From NCBI GenBank assembly GCA_004524595.1, contig SDOA01000022.1, positions 1-40,611 on the forward strand: a stretch of DNA of 40,611 nt, written 5' to 3'. Positions within the stretch are counted from its first letter, which is position 1. Each line of letters opens with the position of its first letter. The notes beneath the pieces are model-generated. The model did not search any database, was not told the origin of the DNA, and saw nothing but the letters and a program-made list of their open reading frames with translations. Source of the stretch: Candidatus Thorarchaeota archaeon (GTDB lineage: Archaea; Asgardarchaeota; Thorarchaeia; Thorarchaeales; Thorarchaeaceae). Both the position numbers and the translations under genes were made by a program. Positions 32,616-40,611 of this stretch are shown here, in pieces.

Positions 32616-33605
32616 TCACTCCAAGTCTACTTTTATTTCTCCTCTCAACTGTTCAGCAAAGTGACAAGAAACAAACCTATCTGGCTCGATCTCTAGCGGT
32701 GCAGGATCTTCTTTTGAGCAAATGTCCTGTGCGTATGGACATCTTGGATGGAATCTGCATCCTGACGGTGGTTCAATAAGATCTGGTGGCGAACCGGGTA
32801 TTGATGTCAATTGCTTCTTCTCTGCTTTTATCATACTTGGAATTGCACCAACCAAACCTGTAGCATATGGATGTATAGGATCTTTAAAGACTGATACGAC
32901 ATCTGCTAGTTCAACAATTTTTCCAGCATACATAATTGCTGTCTTATCACAAGTTTCAGCAATGACACTTAGGTCGTGCGTTATCAAGATGAGTGACAGA
33001 CCCAAATCTTTCTGCAATTTTTGCATCAGCTTAAGAATCTGAGCTTGAATTGTAACATCCAAAGCCGTTGTTGGTTCGTCTGCAATTACCAAGTCTGGAT
33101 TACAAGCAAGAGCCATGGCAATCATTGCCCTTTGACGCATTCCTCCTGAGAATTCATGAGGATAGTTGTGAATACGACCAGGGTCTAGACCAACCATTTC
33201 AAAGAGCTTTGCACAGCGATCAAGAGCCTCTTCTTCAGTCACATTTTCGTGCATCAAGATAGCTTCAGCAATCTGTTCTCCAATTTCAAATACGGGATTC
33301 AATGCATTCATTGCACCTTGGAAAACGATAGCAACGTTCTTCCACCGGATGTCCCGCATCTCTTTTGCGGTCTTACGAATTAAGTCGTCACCCTTGAAAT
33401 ACACATTTCCTCCGACAATATTCGCTGCAGGTGGCAACAGTTGCATAATCGAGTATGCTAGGCTGCTCTTACCACAACCTGACTCTCCTGCCAATCCGAC
33501 TGATTCGCCTGGCTCCAATGTCAAGGAAACGTCATCGACTGCTTTCACAAGACCTTTCTGCGTTTGATAATACATTCGCAGGTTTCTGATGTCTAGCAGG
33601 GGCAT
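32616..33605 (-). CDS. dppD: Peptide/dipeptide ABC transporter ATPase (DppD-like)
   Basis: 329 residues. Walker A GLAGESGCGKSSLAYS, signature FSGGMRQRAMIAMALA, Walker B LVIADEPTTALD and LITHDLSVIAE. The FSGG rather than LSGG signature is common in DppD-type subunits, and the tail has the same GCRFHPRCPYAQDIC element as its partner. Start ATG 33605; a hairpin lies 33 bases upstream in the leader. The first gene of the two-ATPase unit, so the two form a heterodimer on the DppB/DppC permeases whose genes lie on the opposite strand. Confidence 0.92.
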   Translation of the reverse strand: MPLLDIRNLRMYYQTQKGLVKAVDDVSLTLEPGESVGLAGESGCGKSSLAYSIMQLLPPAANIVGGNVYFKGDDLIRKTAKEMRDIRWKNVAIVFQGAMNALNPVFEIGEQIAEAILMHENVTEEEALDRCAKLFEMVGLDPGRIHNYPHEFSGGMRQRAMIAMALACNPDLVIADEPTTALDVTIQAQILKLMQKLQKDLGLSLILITHDLSVIAETCDKTAIMYAGKIVELADVVSVFKDPIHPYATGLVGAIPSMIKAEKKQLTSIPGSPPDLIEPPSGCRFHPRCPYAQDICSKEDPAPLEIEPDRFVSCHFAEQLRGEIKVDLE

Positions 33606-33637
33606 GTTTCTACACTCCGTCGAGCCGATAGTGGCCC

Positions 33638-33666
33638 ATAAGGTGAGGCAGTTGTCTCACCCTTAT
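33638..33666 (-). promoter_or_regulatory. Leader hairpin ahead of the ATPase genes
   Basis: ATAAGGTGAG (33638-33647) pairs with CTCACCCTTAT (33656-33666) with one bulged base. It sits 33 bases before the first ATPase start on the minus strand, where it would lie in the mRNA leader or at the promoter. It could equally be an operator. Confidence 0.35.
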
Positions 33667-33808
33667 TGAGGTACGACTCCTTTAGGGTCGGCTTAAATAT
33701 GTTGCTTTCCGCGACATTTACAATTCAATATAGTTTATATCTTACTTTCGCTAGGCTCAATTAGAAAAAGTAAAAGGCACAACAATATTCTAACTTAGTG
33801 TGAACAAA

Positions 33809-34132
33809 ATGTCTAGTAGACGTGTACGAGCTTTTCCCCGCACAAAGAACAAACCACAGAAAAGAATTCTTCTAATTCCATTTGTACTGACATTTGGTGG
33901 ATATGCAATGACCTCTGTTCCTCTCCTTGGATTTATTGGTACAATCATTGCATTGACTGGTGTTCTAACATTGTTCTTGGTTGGTACGGTCTACGCTGAT
34001 CTCTGGGCTGCTCATAGGAGAACTCAGCAATTAATAAAGGAGAGAGAAATTCGACAAGGTGAAACATCAACTGAAGACATTGAGGCTCCTGAAATTGAGG
34101 ATCCTTTTGAAGAGACGTATGATTCAGAGTGA
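33809..34132 (+). CDS. Small two-helix membrane protein
   Basis: 107 residues from ATG 33809; a GTG at 33800 would add three. A basic N terminus (RRVRAFPRTKNKPQKR) precedes two membrane helices (ILLIPFVLTFGGYAMTSV and LLGFIGTIIALTGVLTLFLV), and the tail is charged and acidic (EAPEIEDPFEETYDSE). No enzymatic motif. It lies between the divergent ATPase genes and the dppC gene, possibly an accessory of the transporter, but this is only position. No ribosome-binding site is visible. Confidence 0.6.
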   Translation: MSSRRVRAFPRTKNKPQKRILLIPFVLTFGGYAMTSVPLLGFIGTIIALTGVLTLFLVGTVYADLWAAHRRTQQLIKEREIRQGETSTEDIEAPEIEDPFEETYDSE

Positions 34133-34264
34133 GTATTAACAACCTCCCCATCAAAACTGATATTATTAAATGTCAACCCGAACTATTTTTGCTACCTGAA
34201 CCAATTCCTTTTTTAAGCTAATATCAAGGAGAAATTCCATCTAAATGCGACAAAACGATGGTCT

Positions 34265-34314
34265 GATATATTCCATTATGATGACAATCTCAATGTGTAC
34301 TGTATCAGATTGTC
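34265..34314 (+). promoter_or_regulatory. TATA-like box and inverted repeat upstream of dppC
   Basis: GATATATT (34265-34272) is a TATA candidate. Its expected start point falls within an 8-bp perfect inverted repeat, GACAATCT (34283-34290) and AGATTGTC (34307-34314). The repeat ends 19 bases before the TTG start. Overlap of the repeat with the start point fits repression. Confidence 0.4.
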
Positions 34315-34333
34315 TATAATTGGAGGATAACAT

Positions 34334-35929
34334 TTGTCCGAACCCGAGAAGAATTGGAAAGATAGCAACTGGTACGTCAGTATTACAGGTTTCTGGAGAC
34401 AATTTCGTAAGCATCGAATTGGACTCCTTGGACTAGGTCTGATTTTGGTTTTCATTGGTATGGCTGTCTTTGCTCCATACCTAGTAACACACTCTCCGAT
34501 TCCCCAAGATAAGGTGGCCCCAACTTATCTTGCCCCTTCATGGTTGGCTGTGTTCGATTCAAACGCTGTCATTACTGATGATTATTTGGATGATCCATAT
34601 TTGGAAAAAGAACCTGTGATGGGTGTTAATGGAACAAGTGATGAGTTCAGTTTTGCATATCAACCTATTAATGAATTTAGCAATATTAGCTATGTTAATT
34701 TGACGTGGGCTCATACACCTGGGACGAAATTAGATTACAGGTGGAATGATACACTTACTGGACAAGACCCTGACAAGGTGTTTGCTGATTACAATGATTT
34801 TGCCTACTTTGATCAGAATGTCACCTGGCCATGGAATGCAAGACCAAGTGACGTGAATATGTCGATATCCTTTGCTACCTTTAGAACTGGCGACTTTGCT
34901 CAGGGGGCTCAACCATCAAATCATCTCATGTTTCGAATTTATGTATGGATGATTGACTCAAGTGGTGATTGGACACGTGTTTACGAGTCAAGAGTCGCAA
35001 CCTACACTGAGTTAGTTGAAGAAAAACGAATTAGCCTGAACTATTATAGTATAAGGGATGTTTTTGGTGGAATGGTTTCAGTAAATAATACTCCTCAAGA
35101 AGATCCTGAGGACACTTTTACAGTGCGAGTCGGTCTCGCGCCATTCTATCGGTTCGAGAGTTATCTCGGGGTTGAACCTTGGACCTTCTATAATGGGTCT
35201 GTAACTCTAAAAGTAACTCAACTAAAAATGGTAGCTTATGGTGAATATTTCGGCATTCTAGGAACAACCAACTGGGGTGCAGATGCTTATTCGCAGCTTG
35301 TTTATGGCAGTCGTATTTCATTAGTAATTGGTATCCTTGCAACAGCACTGTCCACAGCTGTCGGTGTGATTGTTGGAATGGTCGCAGGTTACTTTGGTGG
35401 AAAAATCGATGAAATTCTTATGAGATTGGTCGACTTCTTGCTTGTCATTCCAGGATTACCTTTGATGATGGTGCTTGCAGCATTCCTCGGTCCATCCATA
35501 CAAAACATCATCATCGTAATTGCCATACTCGGATGGACGGGCACGTCTCGGTTGATTCGATCTCAGGTTTTAGCAGAGAAAAATAAAGCCTATGTTGAGT
35601 CTGCACGAGCCATAGGTGCATCAGACACTTACATCATGTTCAAACATATTCTTCCTAATGTAACACCAATTCTCTTCGCAAACATCACACTTGGTGTCGT
35701 AGGAGCAATCCTCTCTGAGGCAGGTCTTTCTTTCCTCGGTTTGACTTCTCCTGAGGACCCAAGTTGGGGAAGAATGTTAGCTGATGCTAGAACAGGTGGC
35801 GCATTCACCCTCGGCGCATGGTGGGTAGTATTATTCCCCGGTCTGATGATCACTCTACTATCCTTGGCATTCACTTTTGTTGGCCATTCGATGGACCAAG
35901 TACTGAATCCACGGTTACGTGAGAGGTAA
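34334..35929 (+). CDS. dppC: Peptide ABC transporter permease (DppC-like) with large outside domain
   Basis: 531 residues, where DppC usually has about 300. The N-terminal helix (IGLLGLGLILVFIGMAVFAP) is followed not by the normal short loop but by about 250 residues of beta-rich sequence, then the canonical remainder from GTTNWGADAYSQLVYGSRIS, five membrane helices and the EAA-type loop (ARAIGASDTYIMFKHILPN) that docks the ATPases. The extra part holds eight N-glycosylation sequons (such as NGTS, NISY, NLTW, NDTL, NVTW, NMSI, NNTP, NGSV), so it faces outside. It may bind substrate or the binding protein. TTG start with GGAGG ahead. Followed by its own terminator. Confidence 0.85.
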   Translation: MSEPEKNWKDSNWYVSITGFWRQFRKHRIGLLGLGLILVFIGMAVFAPYLVTHSPIPQDKVAPTYLAPSWLAVFDSNAVITDDYLDDPYLEKEPVMGVNGTSDEFSFAYQPINEFSNISYVNLTWAHTPGTKLDYRWNDTLTGQDPDKVFADYNDFAYFDQNVTWPWNARPSDVNMSISFATFRTGDFAQGAQPSNHLMFRIYVWMIDSSGDWTRVYESRVATYTELVEEKRISLNYYSIRDVFGGMVSVNNTPQEDPEDTFTVRVGLAPFYRFESYLGVEPWTFYNGSVTLKVTQLKMVAYGEYFGILGTTNWGADAYSQLVYGSRISLVIGILATALSTAVGVIVGMVAGYFGGKIDEILMRLVDFLLVIPGLPLMMVLAAFLGPSIQNIIIVIAILGWTGTSRLIRSQVLAEKNKAYVESARAIGASDTYIMFKHILPNVTPILFANITLGVVGAILSEAGLSFLGLTSPEDPSWGRMLADARTGGAFTLGAWWVVLFPGLMITLLSLAFTFVGHSMDQVLNPRLRER

Positions 35930-35940
35930 GAATTGACATA

Positions 35941-35969
35941 AGGGTGGAGACCTCTTAGGTATCCTCCCT
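35941..35969 (+). terminator. Terminator after dppC
   Basis: AGGGTGGA pairs with TCCTCCCT (one mismatch) around an inner ACCT/AGGT stem, followed by a long T-rich run (35972-35999). It separates dppC from dppB. Confidence 0.5.
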
Positions 35970-36030
35970 CCTCTTTCTTTTTTCTATTTTCTTTCTGCAA
36001 GCCTTGAACACTAGGCTTATTAGGAAGAAT

Positions 36031-36071
36031 TATAAAAAATCATGAGTCAGTACTTAGTATCACTAGGTACT
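36031..36071 (+). promoter_or_regulatory. TATA box and palindrome upstream of dppB
   Basis: TATAAAAAAT (36031-36040) is a good TATA box. The 10-bp inverted repeat AGTACTTAGT (36049-36058) and ACTAGGTACT (36062-36071), with one G-T wobble and a 3-base centre, covers the expected start point and lies 30 bases ahead of the ATG. Confidence 0.5.
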
Positions 36072-36100
36072 AATCGTGAAAAAATGGAGATAGTCTGAGA

Positions 36101-37162
36101 ATGGGACTTCGAGAATATATCATTCGACGAAGCATCTACATGTTCCTCTTGGTAGTAGCTGTTGTATGCTTCAACTTCTTCCTTTTTCGACTGCCTACCT
36201 TCTTGTACGGAGCTAGTCCAGTTAGCCTAATGCTCAGCGATGAACTTCGTCGTAATCTAACACAGGATTTGCTAGAACAGATGTTTGCCAATTTTGGTCT
36301 AGTACCTGAACCAGATATATTCGATTGGATCTATATGTTCTGGCGGTACATTGTCAGTATGTTCACAGGCAACTTTGGTGTTTCATTCCTAACACAGCGA
36401 CCTGTAATTGATTCAATTGTTGAACGTCTCCCAAACACTCTTCTGTTAATGGGTACGTCATCAATGGTTGCAATACTTCTAGGTATTTGGACTGGTGTTA
36501 AGGTGGCTGCTGATCCTGGTTCAAGAAAAGATGTTGGCGCTGTCACTGTAGCTTTATTCATCTACGCGCTTCCTGTATTCTGGCTGGGGATGATGCTTCT
36601 GCTCGTCTTTGGTTATATGGTTCCAACGTGGACCCAGGCAAATTGGGGCATATATATCGGATTCCCACAATTTGGTACAATCAGTTATGAAGTGTGGGAG
36701 GTTGCTAGAACACATCCATTCGGTGCATTGATGGTGGCTGGTGATATCTTGCACCACTTATTCCTACCTATGATCACCCTTGGTGTTGGTGGATATGGTG
36801 GATATTTCTTGTATATGAGAAATAATCTGATAGATGTCATGACAGAAGACTACATCCTTACAGCTAGAGCAAAGGGTCTTGATGAGAATCAAGTTCTGTA
36901 CAAACATGGTCTGAAGAATGCTATGCTTCCAATGGTAACAATCATTGCAATGAACTTTGGATTCCTTATTAATGGCGCAACGTTGACAGAAACTGTCTTT
37001 ACGTGGCGTGGGCTGGGAAGGTATATCTTTGATAGTCTTCTATTGAGTGACTATCCAGCTATCCAAACTATATTCATGATTATTGCAATAACAGCAATAT
37101 TAGCAAACTTTGTTGCAGACTTATTGTACGGGGTACTGGATCCACGAATCAAGTATGGGTAG
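36101..37162 (+). CDS. dppB: Peptide ABC transporter permease (DppB-like)
   Basis: 353 residues. First membrane helix (SIYMFLLVVAVVCFNFFLF), then an outside loop, the family core from RLPNTLLLMGTSSMVAILLG through six helices, and the ATPase-docking loop ending TARAKGLDENQVLYKHGLKN. LNG-type GATLTETVFTWRGLGRY is diagnostic of the DppB group. Slightly longer than usual because of a loop around residues 175-215. ATG start with GGAG close upstream. It pairs with DppC to form the channel. Order is dppC-dppB, the reverse of the usual order, with each gene having its own promoter and terminator. Confidence 0.9.
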   Translation: MGLREYIIRRSIYMFLLVVAVVCFNFFLFRLPTFLYGASPVSLMLSDELRRNLTQDLLEQMFANFGLVPEPDIFDWIYMFWRYIVSMFTGNFGVSFLTQRPVIDSIVERLPNTLLLMGTSSMVAILLGIWTGVKVAADPGSRKDVGAVTVALFIYALPVFWLGMMLLLVFGYMVPTWTQANWGIYIGFPQFGTISYEVWEVARTHPFGALMVAGDILHHLFLPMITLGVGGYGGYFLYMRNNLIDVMTEDYILTARAKGLDENQVLYKHGLKNAMLPMVTIIAMNFGFLINGATLTETVFTWRGLGRYIFDSLLLSDYPAIQTIFMIIAITAILANFVADLLYGVLDPRIKYG

Positions 37163-37170
37163 TCGAACAT

Positions 37171-37203
37171 TATGAGTTGAGTCGATTTCTAGACTCACTC
37201 ATA
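37171..37203 (+). terminator. Terminator after dppB
   Basis: TATGAGTTGAGTC (37171-37183) pairs with GACTCACTCATA (37192-37203) with one bulged base, followed by CTCTTTTTTAAT. It lies eight bases after the dppB stop. Confidence 0.55.
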
Positions 37204-37421
37204 CTCTTTTTTAATCATATTTTTGTATCTCTCTGCATCCTATCTATACAACTATAGAATTTATTTTAATGTTCTATTTTTTTATTCAATACTTGATTGA
37301 TTAGTTCTTGTGTGCTGTTTCATGTTACACATCGGCTTCGCGATACACAATGCTTTTATTGCTCACTTTCTGTCTTATCTTATCCGAATTCGACTCGGAA
37401 CGGAAAGGAGATAGAGAGAAT

Positions 37422-39296
37422 ATGCTTACTAATCGTACTAAGCGTTTGGTAGCTTTCGCCTTAGCCGCAGCTTTTATTTTTATGGCGGTATCACCTGCAT
37501 TGTCAGTAGCAGCTGACATTCCAAGTGATATCAAGATAGGTCCATATGTTGATAAAATCGTGTATAAGGTGATTGCTAATCAAGACCAGAGAATTCTGGC
37601 TCTCCAATCTGGCGAGATAGAAATGGACAATAGTTTCTTTGATCCAAACTATATCGACATATTGGAAGAAGATCCTGATATCAGTATCTTTAGTGCACTA
37701 CGAAATGGTTATGGCCACTTCACAATAAACTGTCGTGATGGTGGAGATGGTGCACTGGCTGATGCAAGAGTGAGACGAGCTTTTGCGTATGCCTTTGATA
37801 AGACTGCTGTCACAGACACAATCCTGAACGGTTTCTCACAGGAACACGACTCCCTCGTACCTTATCCAAATGGTTTTTGTATCGAGGATGAGCTTGCGTG
37901 GCACTACTATGATGACCAGAGCGCAATAGGAAATGCTATCCTTGATGCAGCTGGTTACGCCTTTGTTGGTGACTACCGTGCAATGCCCGGTACTGGTGCA
38001 CCAATTCAGATCACCATCCAATATGGTTCTGCCTCTGAAGAGATTGCTGGTGGTACTGCTCAGATCGGTGTTGACGCTCTTCGTCGTCTTGGCTTCAATG
38101 CAGATAGACAGGCTACAGACTTCAACGCGTACATCTCAATGCTGGACAGCCATGGTGACTATGATATTATCTTCTATGCATTAAACTTCTATAGCAACGA
38201 TGTTGACTGGCTTGCCTACGAGTTCTGGTCAGAGTATGCAGATGTTCCATATCAGAACCCGACCAACTTTGTGAATGCAACCTACGACTCATATAGAGAT
38301 GATCTCCTCTATGGAACAACCTACGAGGAAGTCTATGAGGCTGCTGCTGAGATGCAGAGAATCCTCCATTACAATGTCCCAAGAATTGTCTGTTATGAGA
38401 ACACCTACATGCAAGGTTACAGAAATGATCAATTCACTGGTCATGTCGCTGACCTTGGTAGATACATCGTCGGTCCATGGACAATGAGAAAGATCCACAA
38501 GCTTGATGGTACGTTCGGTGGTACAGTTAATATTGCTCTTGGCGAGGAGCCAGATAGCTTTAACATCTACACAACTAACTCTGCTTATTCTGCAGCAGTT
38601 CTAGAAAATCAATGGCCATCACTGTACTCTTTTGCACCAGACCTTAGCCCGTTTCCTGATCTGGCTGAATCTTTACTCACAGAGACCCATACAGACAATC
38701 CTGCTGTTCCTGAAGGACACACACGGTTCACAGTTGATATCATCCAGAATGCAACTTGGACCGACGGAACTCCATTAACGGCTGAAGATGTTGCATACAC
38801 ATTCACGTATGCATTTGAAAGCTTTGAATATGGTAATCCAGCAGGGACTGATATTGGTGACCTTGTAGCTGCATTTGCGCCAACTACATATAGAGTAGTT
38901 GTGGAGTTCAGTACTGAATCATACTGGCACTTCAGTAACTTTGCTTACGACACAGTCATTCCAAAGCACATCTTCCAAGAGATTGGATTTGAGGGTTGGA
39001 ACACGTGGAATCCAGTATTTGATCCATTAGAGCCAAATGTGAACTGTGGACCCTTCACCATCACCGACTTTGAAGCTGGTGAGTTCTATGAAGTAACATG
39101 GAATCCATCGTTCTACTTTGCTCCCGATAGGACAACAGAAACCACAACCACAACTACCACAACCACAACTACCACAACCACAACTACCACTACAACAGTC
39201 CCAACATTCGATGCTACATTAGCTATCGTTGCTGGTGCTGTCGGTGCAGCTGTTGTTATTCTAGTTGGTGGATTTGTCCTGCTCAGGCAGAAATAG
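37422..39296 (+). CDS. Membrane-anchored peptide-binding protein, apparently circularly permuted
   Basis: 624 residues from ATG 37422, the start with a signal peptide (KRLVAFALAAAFIFMAVSP) behind AAAGGAG; an earlier in-frame ATG at 37308 is unlikely. It belongs to the SBP_bac_5 family, but the halves are swapped. Residues 39-365 carry what is normally the second half (VDKIVYKVIANQDQ, ADARVRRAFAYAFDK), and 366-595 what is normally the first half (GGTVNIALGEEPDSFN, NATWTDGTPLTAEDVAYTF, CGPFTITDFEAGEFY, ending WNPSFYFAPDR). The former N terminus now follows the former C terminus. A pure-Thr stalk and a single membrane helix (LAIVAGAVGAAVVILVGG) anchor it outside the cell. Last gene of the transporter locus. 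Confidence 0.85.
   Translation: MLTNRTKRLVAFALAAAFIFMAVSPALSVAADIPSDIKIGPYVDKIVYKVIANQDQRILALQSGEIEMDNSFFDPNYIDILEEDPDISIFSALRNGYGHFTINCRDGGDGALADARVRRAFAYAFDKTAVTDTILNGFSQEHDSLVPYPNGFCIEDELAWHYYDDQSAIGNAILDAAGYAFVGDYRAMPGTGAPIQITIQYGSASEEIAGGTAQIGVDALRRLGFNADRQATDFNAYISMLDSHGDYDIIFYALNFYSNDVDWLAYEFWSEYADVPYQNPTNFVNATYDSYRDDLLYGTTYEEVYEAAAEMQRILHYNVPRIVCYENTYMQGYRNDQFTGHVADLGRYIVGPWTMRKIHKLDGTFGGTVNIALGEEPDSFNIYTTNSAYSAAVLENQWPSLYSFAPDLSPFPDLAESLLTETHTDNPAVPEGHTRFTVDIIQNATWTDGTPLTAEDVAYTFTYAFESFEYGNPAGTDIGDLVAAFAPTTYRVVVEFSTESYWHFSNFAYDTVIPKHIFQEIGFEGWNTWNPVFDPLEPNVNCGPFTITDFEAGEFYEVTWNPSFYFAPDRTTETTTTTTTTTTTTTTTTTTTVPTFDATLAIVAGAVGAAVVILVGGFVLLRQK
39141..39185 (+). repeat. Three perfect 15-bp tandem repeats coding the Thr stalk
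   Basis: ACCACAACCACAACT is repeated exactly three times (39141-39155, 39156-39170, 39171-39185) and encodes a run of Thr in the stalk of the binding protein. Similar ACA/ACC-rich DNA flanks it, so copy number could vary by slippage in 15-bp steps without changing the frame. Confidence 0.8.
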
Positions 39297-39310
39297 TTTA
39301 AACAGATTAT

Positions 39311-39328
39311 AGGGGACTCATGTCCCCT
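39311..39328 (+). terminator. Terminator after the binding-protein gene
   Basis: AGGGGAC pairs with GTCCCCT around a four-base loop, followed by CTCCCCTCTTTTTTC. It lies 14 bases beyond the stop. Confidence 0.65.
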
Positions 39329-39443
39329 CTCCCCTCTTTTTTCAACAACCACTTATTCTTCATATCAGAATGATTTGTATCATTGCGTTGAAGAGAGCAT
39401 CTTTAATAGGAATCACACAGGCAAAGTTGAGGTTTCGCGATAG

Positions 39444-40313
39444 ATGGTGATAAACAGGATAAGGATGAAATTAATCGCTGTGTCTGTGTTACCACTTATC
39501 ATTGGTGCTCTACTAGCATATATGTTGCTGGATGCTGCTCTGATTGGTGAAGTTCTTATAGCAAATTCAAGGAATTTTTCAATTGAATCTGTTGTCATTC
39601 AGTCTCTTGTGTCAACTGGTCTTGGTTCTTTAATAGTAGTATCCATTTTTTATATGATTCAACGGAAAGGATCTGGCGCAAAGAAGGCACTTGTATCAAT
39701 AATAGTCTCTCCGTTATTGACAATTTCCTTTTACCTGTTAGGTCAATCCCTTCTTCTTATCCTCTTTAAGAGCACAACACCATCAATTTGGGCAAGTCTC
39801 TTGTCTCTTGCATCGCTTGGAGTCTTTCTGATGTCCTTTGTCTTCATCATCACTGACTCAATACCTCCATTTCTCAAGAATTTCTTTGTTATATTTTATG
39901 GAAGTATTTTTGGTACTTTTCTTGGTGTGATCTTCATTACAGCGAGTATGTTCGTTTTAGTAATATCTGTAGTTTTTGAAGATTACTTTCTTTCACGGTA
40001 CACCTCATCAACCCAAGAAGCATTTCTTAGTGATATTCCAGGAGAGGATCCTTTTGATTTTACAAGAATACAAACAAAGAATATTGCAGTAGGTGTTGGT
40101 GACTATCTTGCATTTTCTTTAATTTCAGCGCATTCATTATTATTTTTCCCTCTACATGTCTGGGCTATGTCCATGCTTCTAGCAACCATTGGCATAGTAA
40201 TTAATGCAACCGTCTTCGTAAAAGAGGAAGAAATTCTACCTGCCATACCACTCCCTGCAATACTTGCTCTATTTCCTTGGGTGGTTCACCTTCTTACATT
40301 ATCTATATTCTAA
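39444..40313 (+). CDS. Multi-pass membrane protein of unknown function
   Basis: 289 residues with about seven to eight hydrophobic segments, first at residues 8-30 (LIAVSVLPLIIGALLAYMLL). A longer hydrophilic loop around residues 183-215 (YTSSTQEAFLSDIPGEDPFD) breaks the series. No transporter, enzyme or sensor motif that I recognise. ATG 39444 has GAGGT nine bases upstream; an ATG at 39465 is possible. The downstream secreted protein gene starts 62 bases later, so they may share an operon. The family is not named. Confidence 0.6.
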   Translation: MVINRIRMKLIAVSVLPLIIGALLAYMLLDAALIGEVLIANSRNFSIESVVIQSLVSTGLGSLIVVSIFYMIQRKGSGAKKALVSIIVSPLLTISFYLLGQSLLLILFKSTTPSIWASLLSLASLGVFLMSFVFIITDSIPPFLKNFFVIFYGSIFGTFLGVIFITASMFVLVISVVFEDYFLSRYTSSTQEAFLSDIPGEDPFDFTRIQTKNIAVGVGDYLAFSLISAHSLLFFPLHVWAMSMLLATIGIVINATVFVKEEEILPAIPLPAILALFPWVVHLLTLSIF

Positions 40314-40375
40314 AGAACTGCGTGGAGCGCAAGTCAAATATGAGATTCATCATGATTTTGGATGTGTGATATGTA

Positions 40376-40611
40376 ATGATTTCAAGAGAAAGAACACAGA
40401 ATATAATTGTGGCTGCAACAATCATTGTTACGATTATAAGCTCAAGCTTTTTAGTGAGCAACGCGACTTATTATGCAGGGACATATACATTAATCGGAAA
40501 TTTTGATATTACTTTTGAAGAGTTAGTAATTAGTAATATCGACCCACTCAATAGTTCAGTAAATCCGCATCTACAATTTAGATTCACCATAACATCTGAC
40601 TCACATTATGA
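40376..40611 (+). CDS. N-terminal part of a secreted or anchored protein (partial)
   Basis: The ATG at 40376 opens a frame that runs to the end of the window (78 codons and two bases); the only earlier in-frame codon before a TGA is not a start. The first 30 residues form a signal sequence, basic then hydrophobic (RERTQNIIVAATIIVTIISS), followed by a Ser- and Thr-containing beta-like region (ATYYAGTYTLIGNFDITFEE). It continues beyond the window. It could be a cell-surface protein and may belong with the preceding membrane protein gene. Confidence 0.6.
   Translation, partial: MISRERTQNIIVAATIIVTIISSSFLVSNATYYAGTYTLIGNFDITFEELVISNIDPLNSSVNPHLQFRFTITSDSHY

Noticed and set aside
37308..37421. 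Upstream start of the binding-protein frame
   Set aside because: The extra 38 residues put a Cys-rich hydrophilic stretch before the signal peptide; ATG 37422 has a ribosome-binding site and gives a normal signal.
39113..39352. Poly-Val open frame on the minus strand
   Set aside because: It is the complement of the Thr-coding repeat of the binding-protein stalk and is not a gene.

Overview
The window looks archaeal, most likely from an Asgard archaeon of the Thorarchaeia type; that placement is inference. Archaeal traits are a PAC2 proteasome-assembly chaperone, an archaeal-type TatD, a cyclic 2,3-diphosphoglycerate synthetase, frequent TTG/GTG starts and TATA-like boxes. Asgard-leaning traits are a longin-like domain joined to a winged helix, an E2F-like regulator with coiled coil and marked-box-like tail, and a peptide-binding protein on a Thr-only stalk with a C-terminal membrane anchor. 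The DNA is AT-rich throughout. I see no rRNA, tRNA, CRISPR array or insertion sequence. Region 1 (1-8.6 kb) holds mostly housekeeping and small conserved genes: coiled-coil protein, TatD, PAC2 protein, small CxxC protein, a 7-TM protein, longin-winged helix protein, a coupled tRNA-binding-domain/MazG pair, and a PaaK-like adenylate-forming enzyme. Region 2 (8.6-11.3 kb) holds cpgS, the E2F-like regulator behind a cluster of TTCSGAA-like motifs, and a cyclophilin-fold protein. Region 3 (11.35-20.8 kb) is the most unusual part: a von Willebrand A (vWA) locus. A plus-strand operon carries vWA-winged helix-beta sandwich, a CDC48-N-like/vWA protein with a broken metal site, and two coiled-coil proteins. 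A second plus-strand pair carries an amidohydrolase and a CDC48-N-like/vWA protein with an intact metal site. Between them, on the minus strand, an 887-residue protein looks like a fusion of that pair in which the amidohydrolase ligands and the vWA metal site are all lost. No AAA+ ATPase partner is present. A nested inverted repeat lies in the divergent promoter region. Region 4 (20.8-26.5 kb) is membrane biology: a HEAT-repeat protein, a CPBP protease, an SPFH/NfeD pair, an ECF-S-like protein and a DUF92/TMEM19 protein. Region 5 (26.8-31.5 kb) is a minus-strand operon: a helical protein, a divergent N-formylglutamate-amidohydrolase-like protein and a 1141-residue carboxylate-amine ligase (GCS2 family) with a long tail of cytosolic beta-sandwich domains. 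Region 6 (31.5-39.3 kb) is a complete peptide ABC transporter: two ATPases on the minus strand, two permeases and a binding protein on the plus strand. The DppC-like permease carries an extra outside domain of about 250 residues rich in N-glycosylation sequons, and the binding protein appears circularly permuted. The window ends with a multi-pass membrane protein and the start of a secreted protein.
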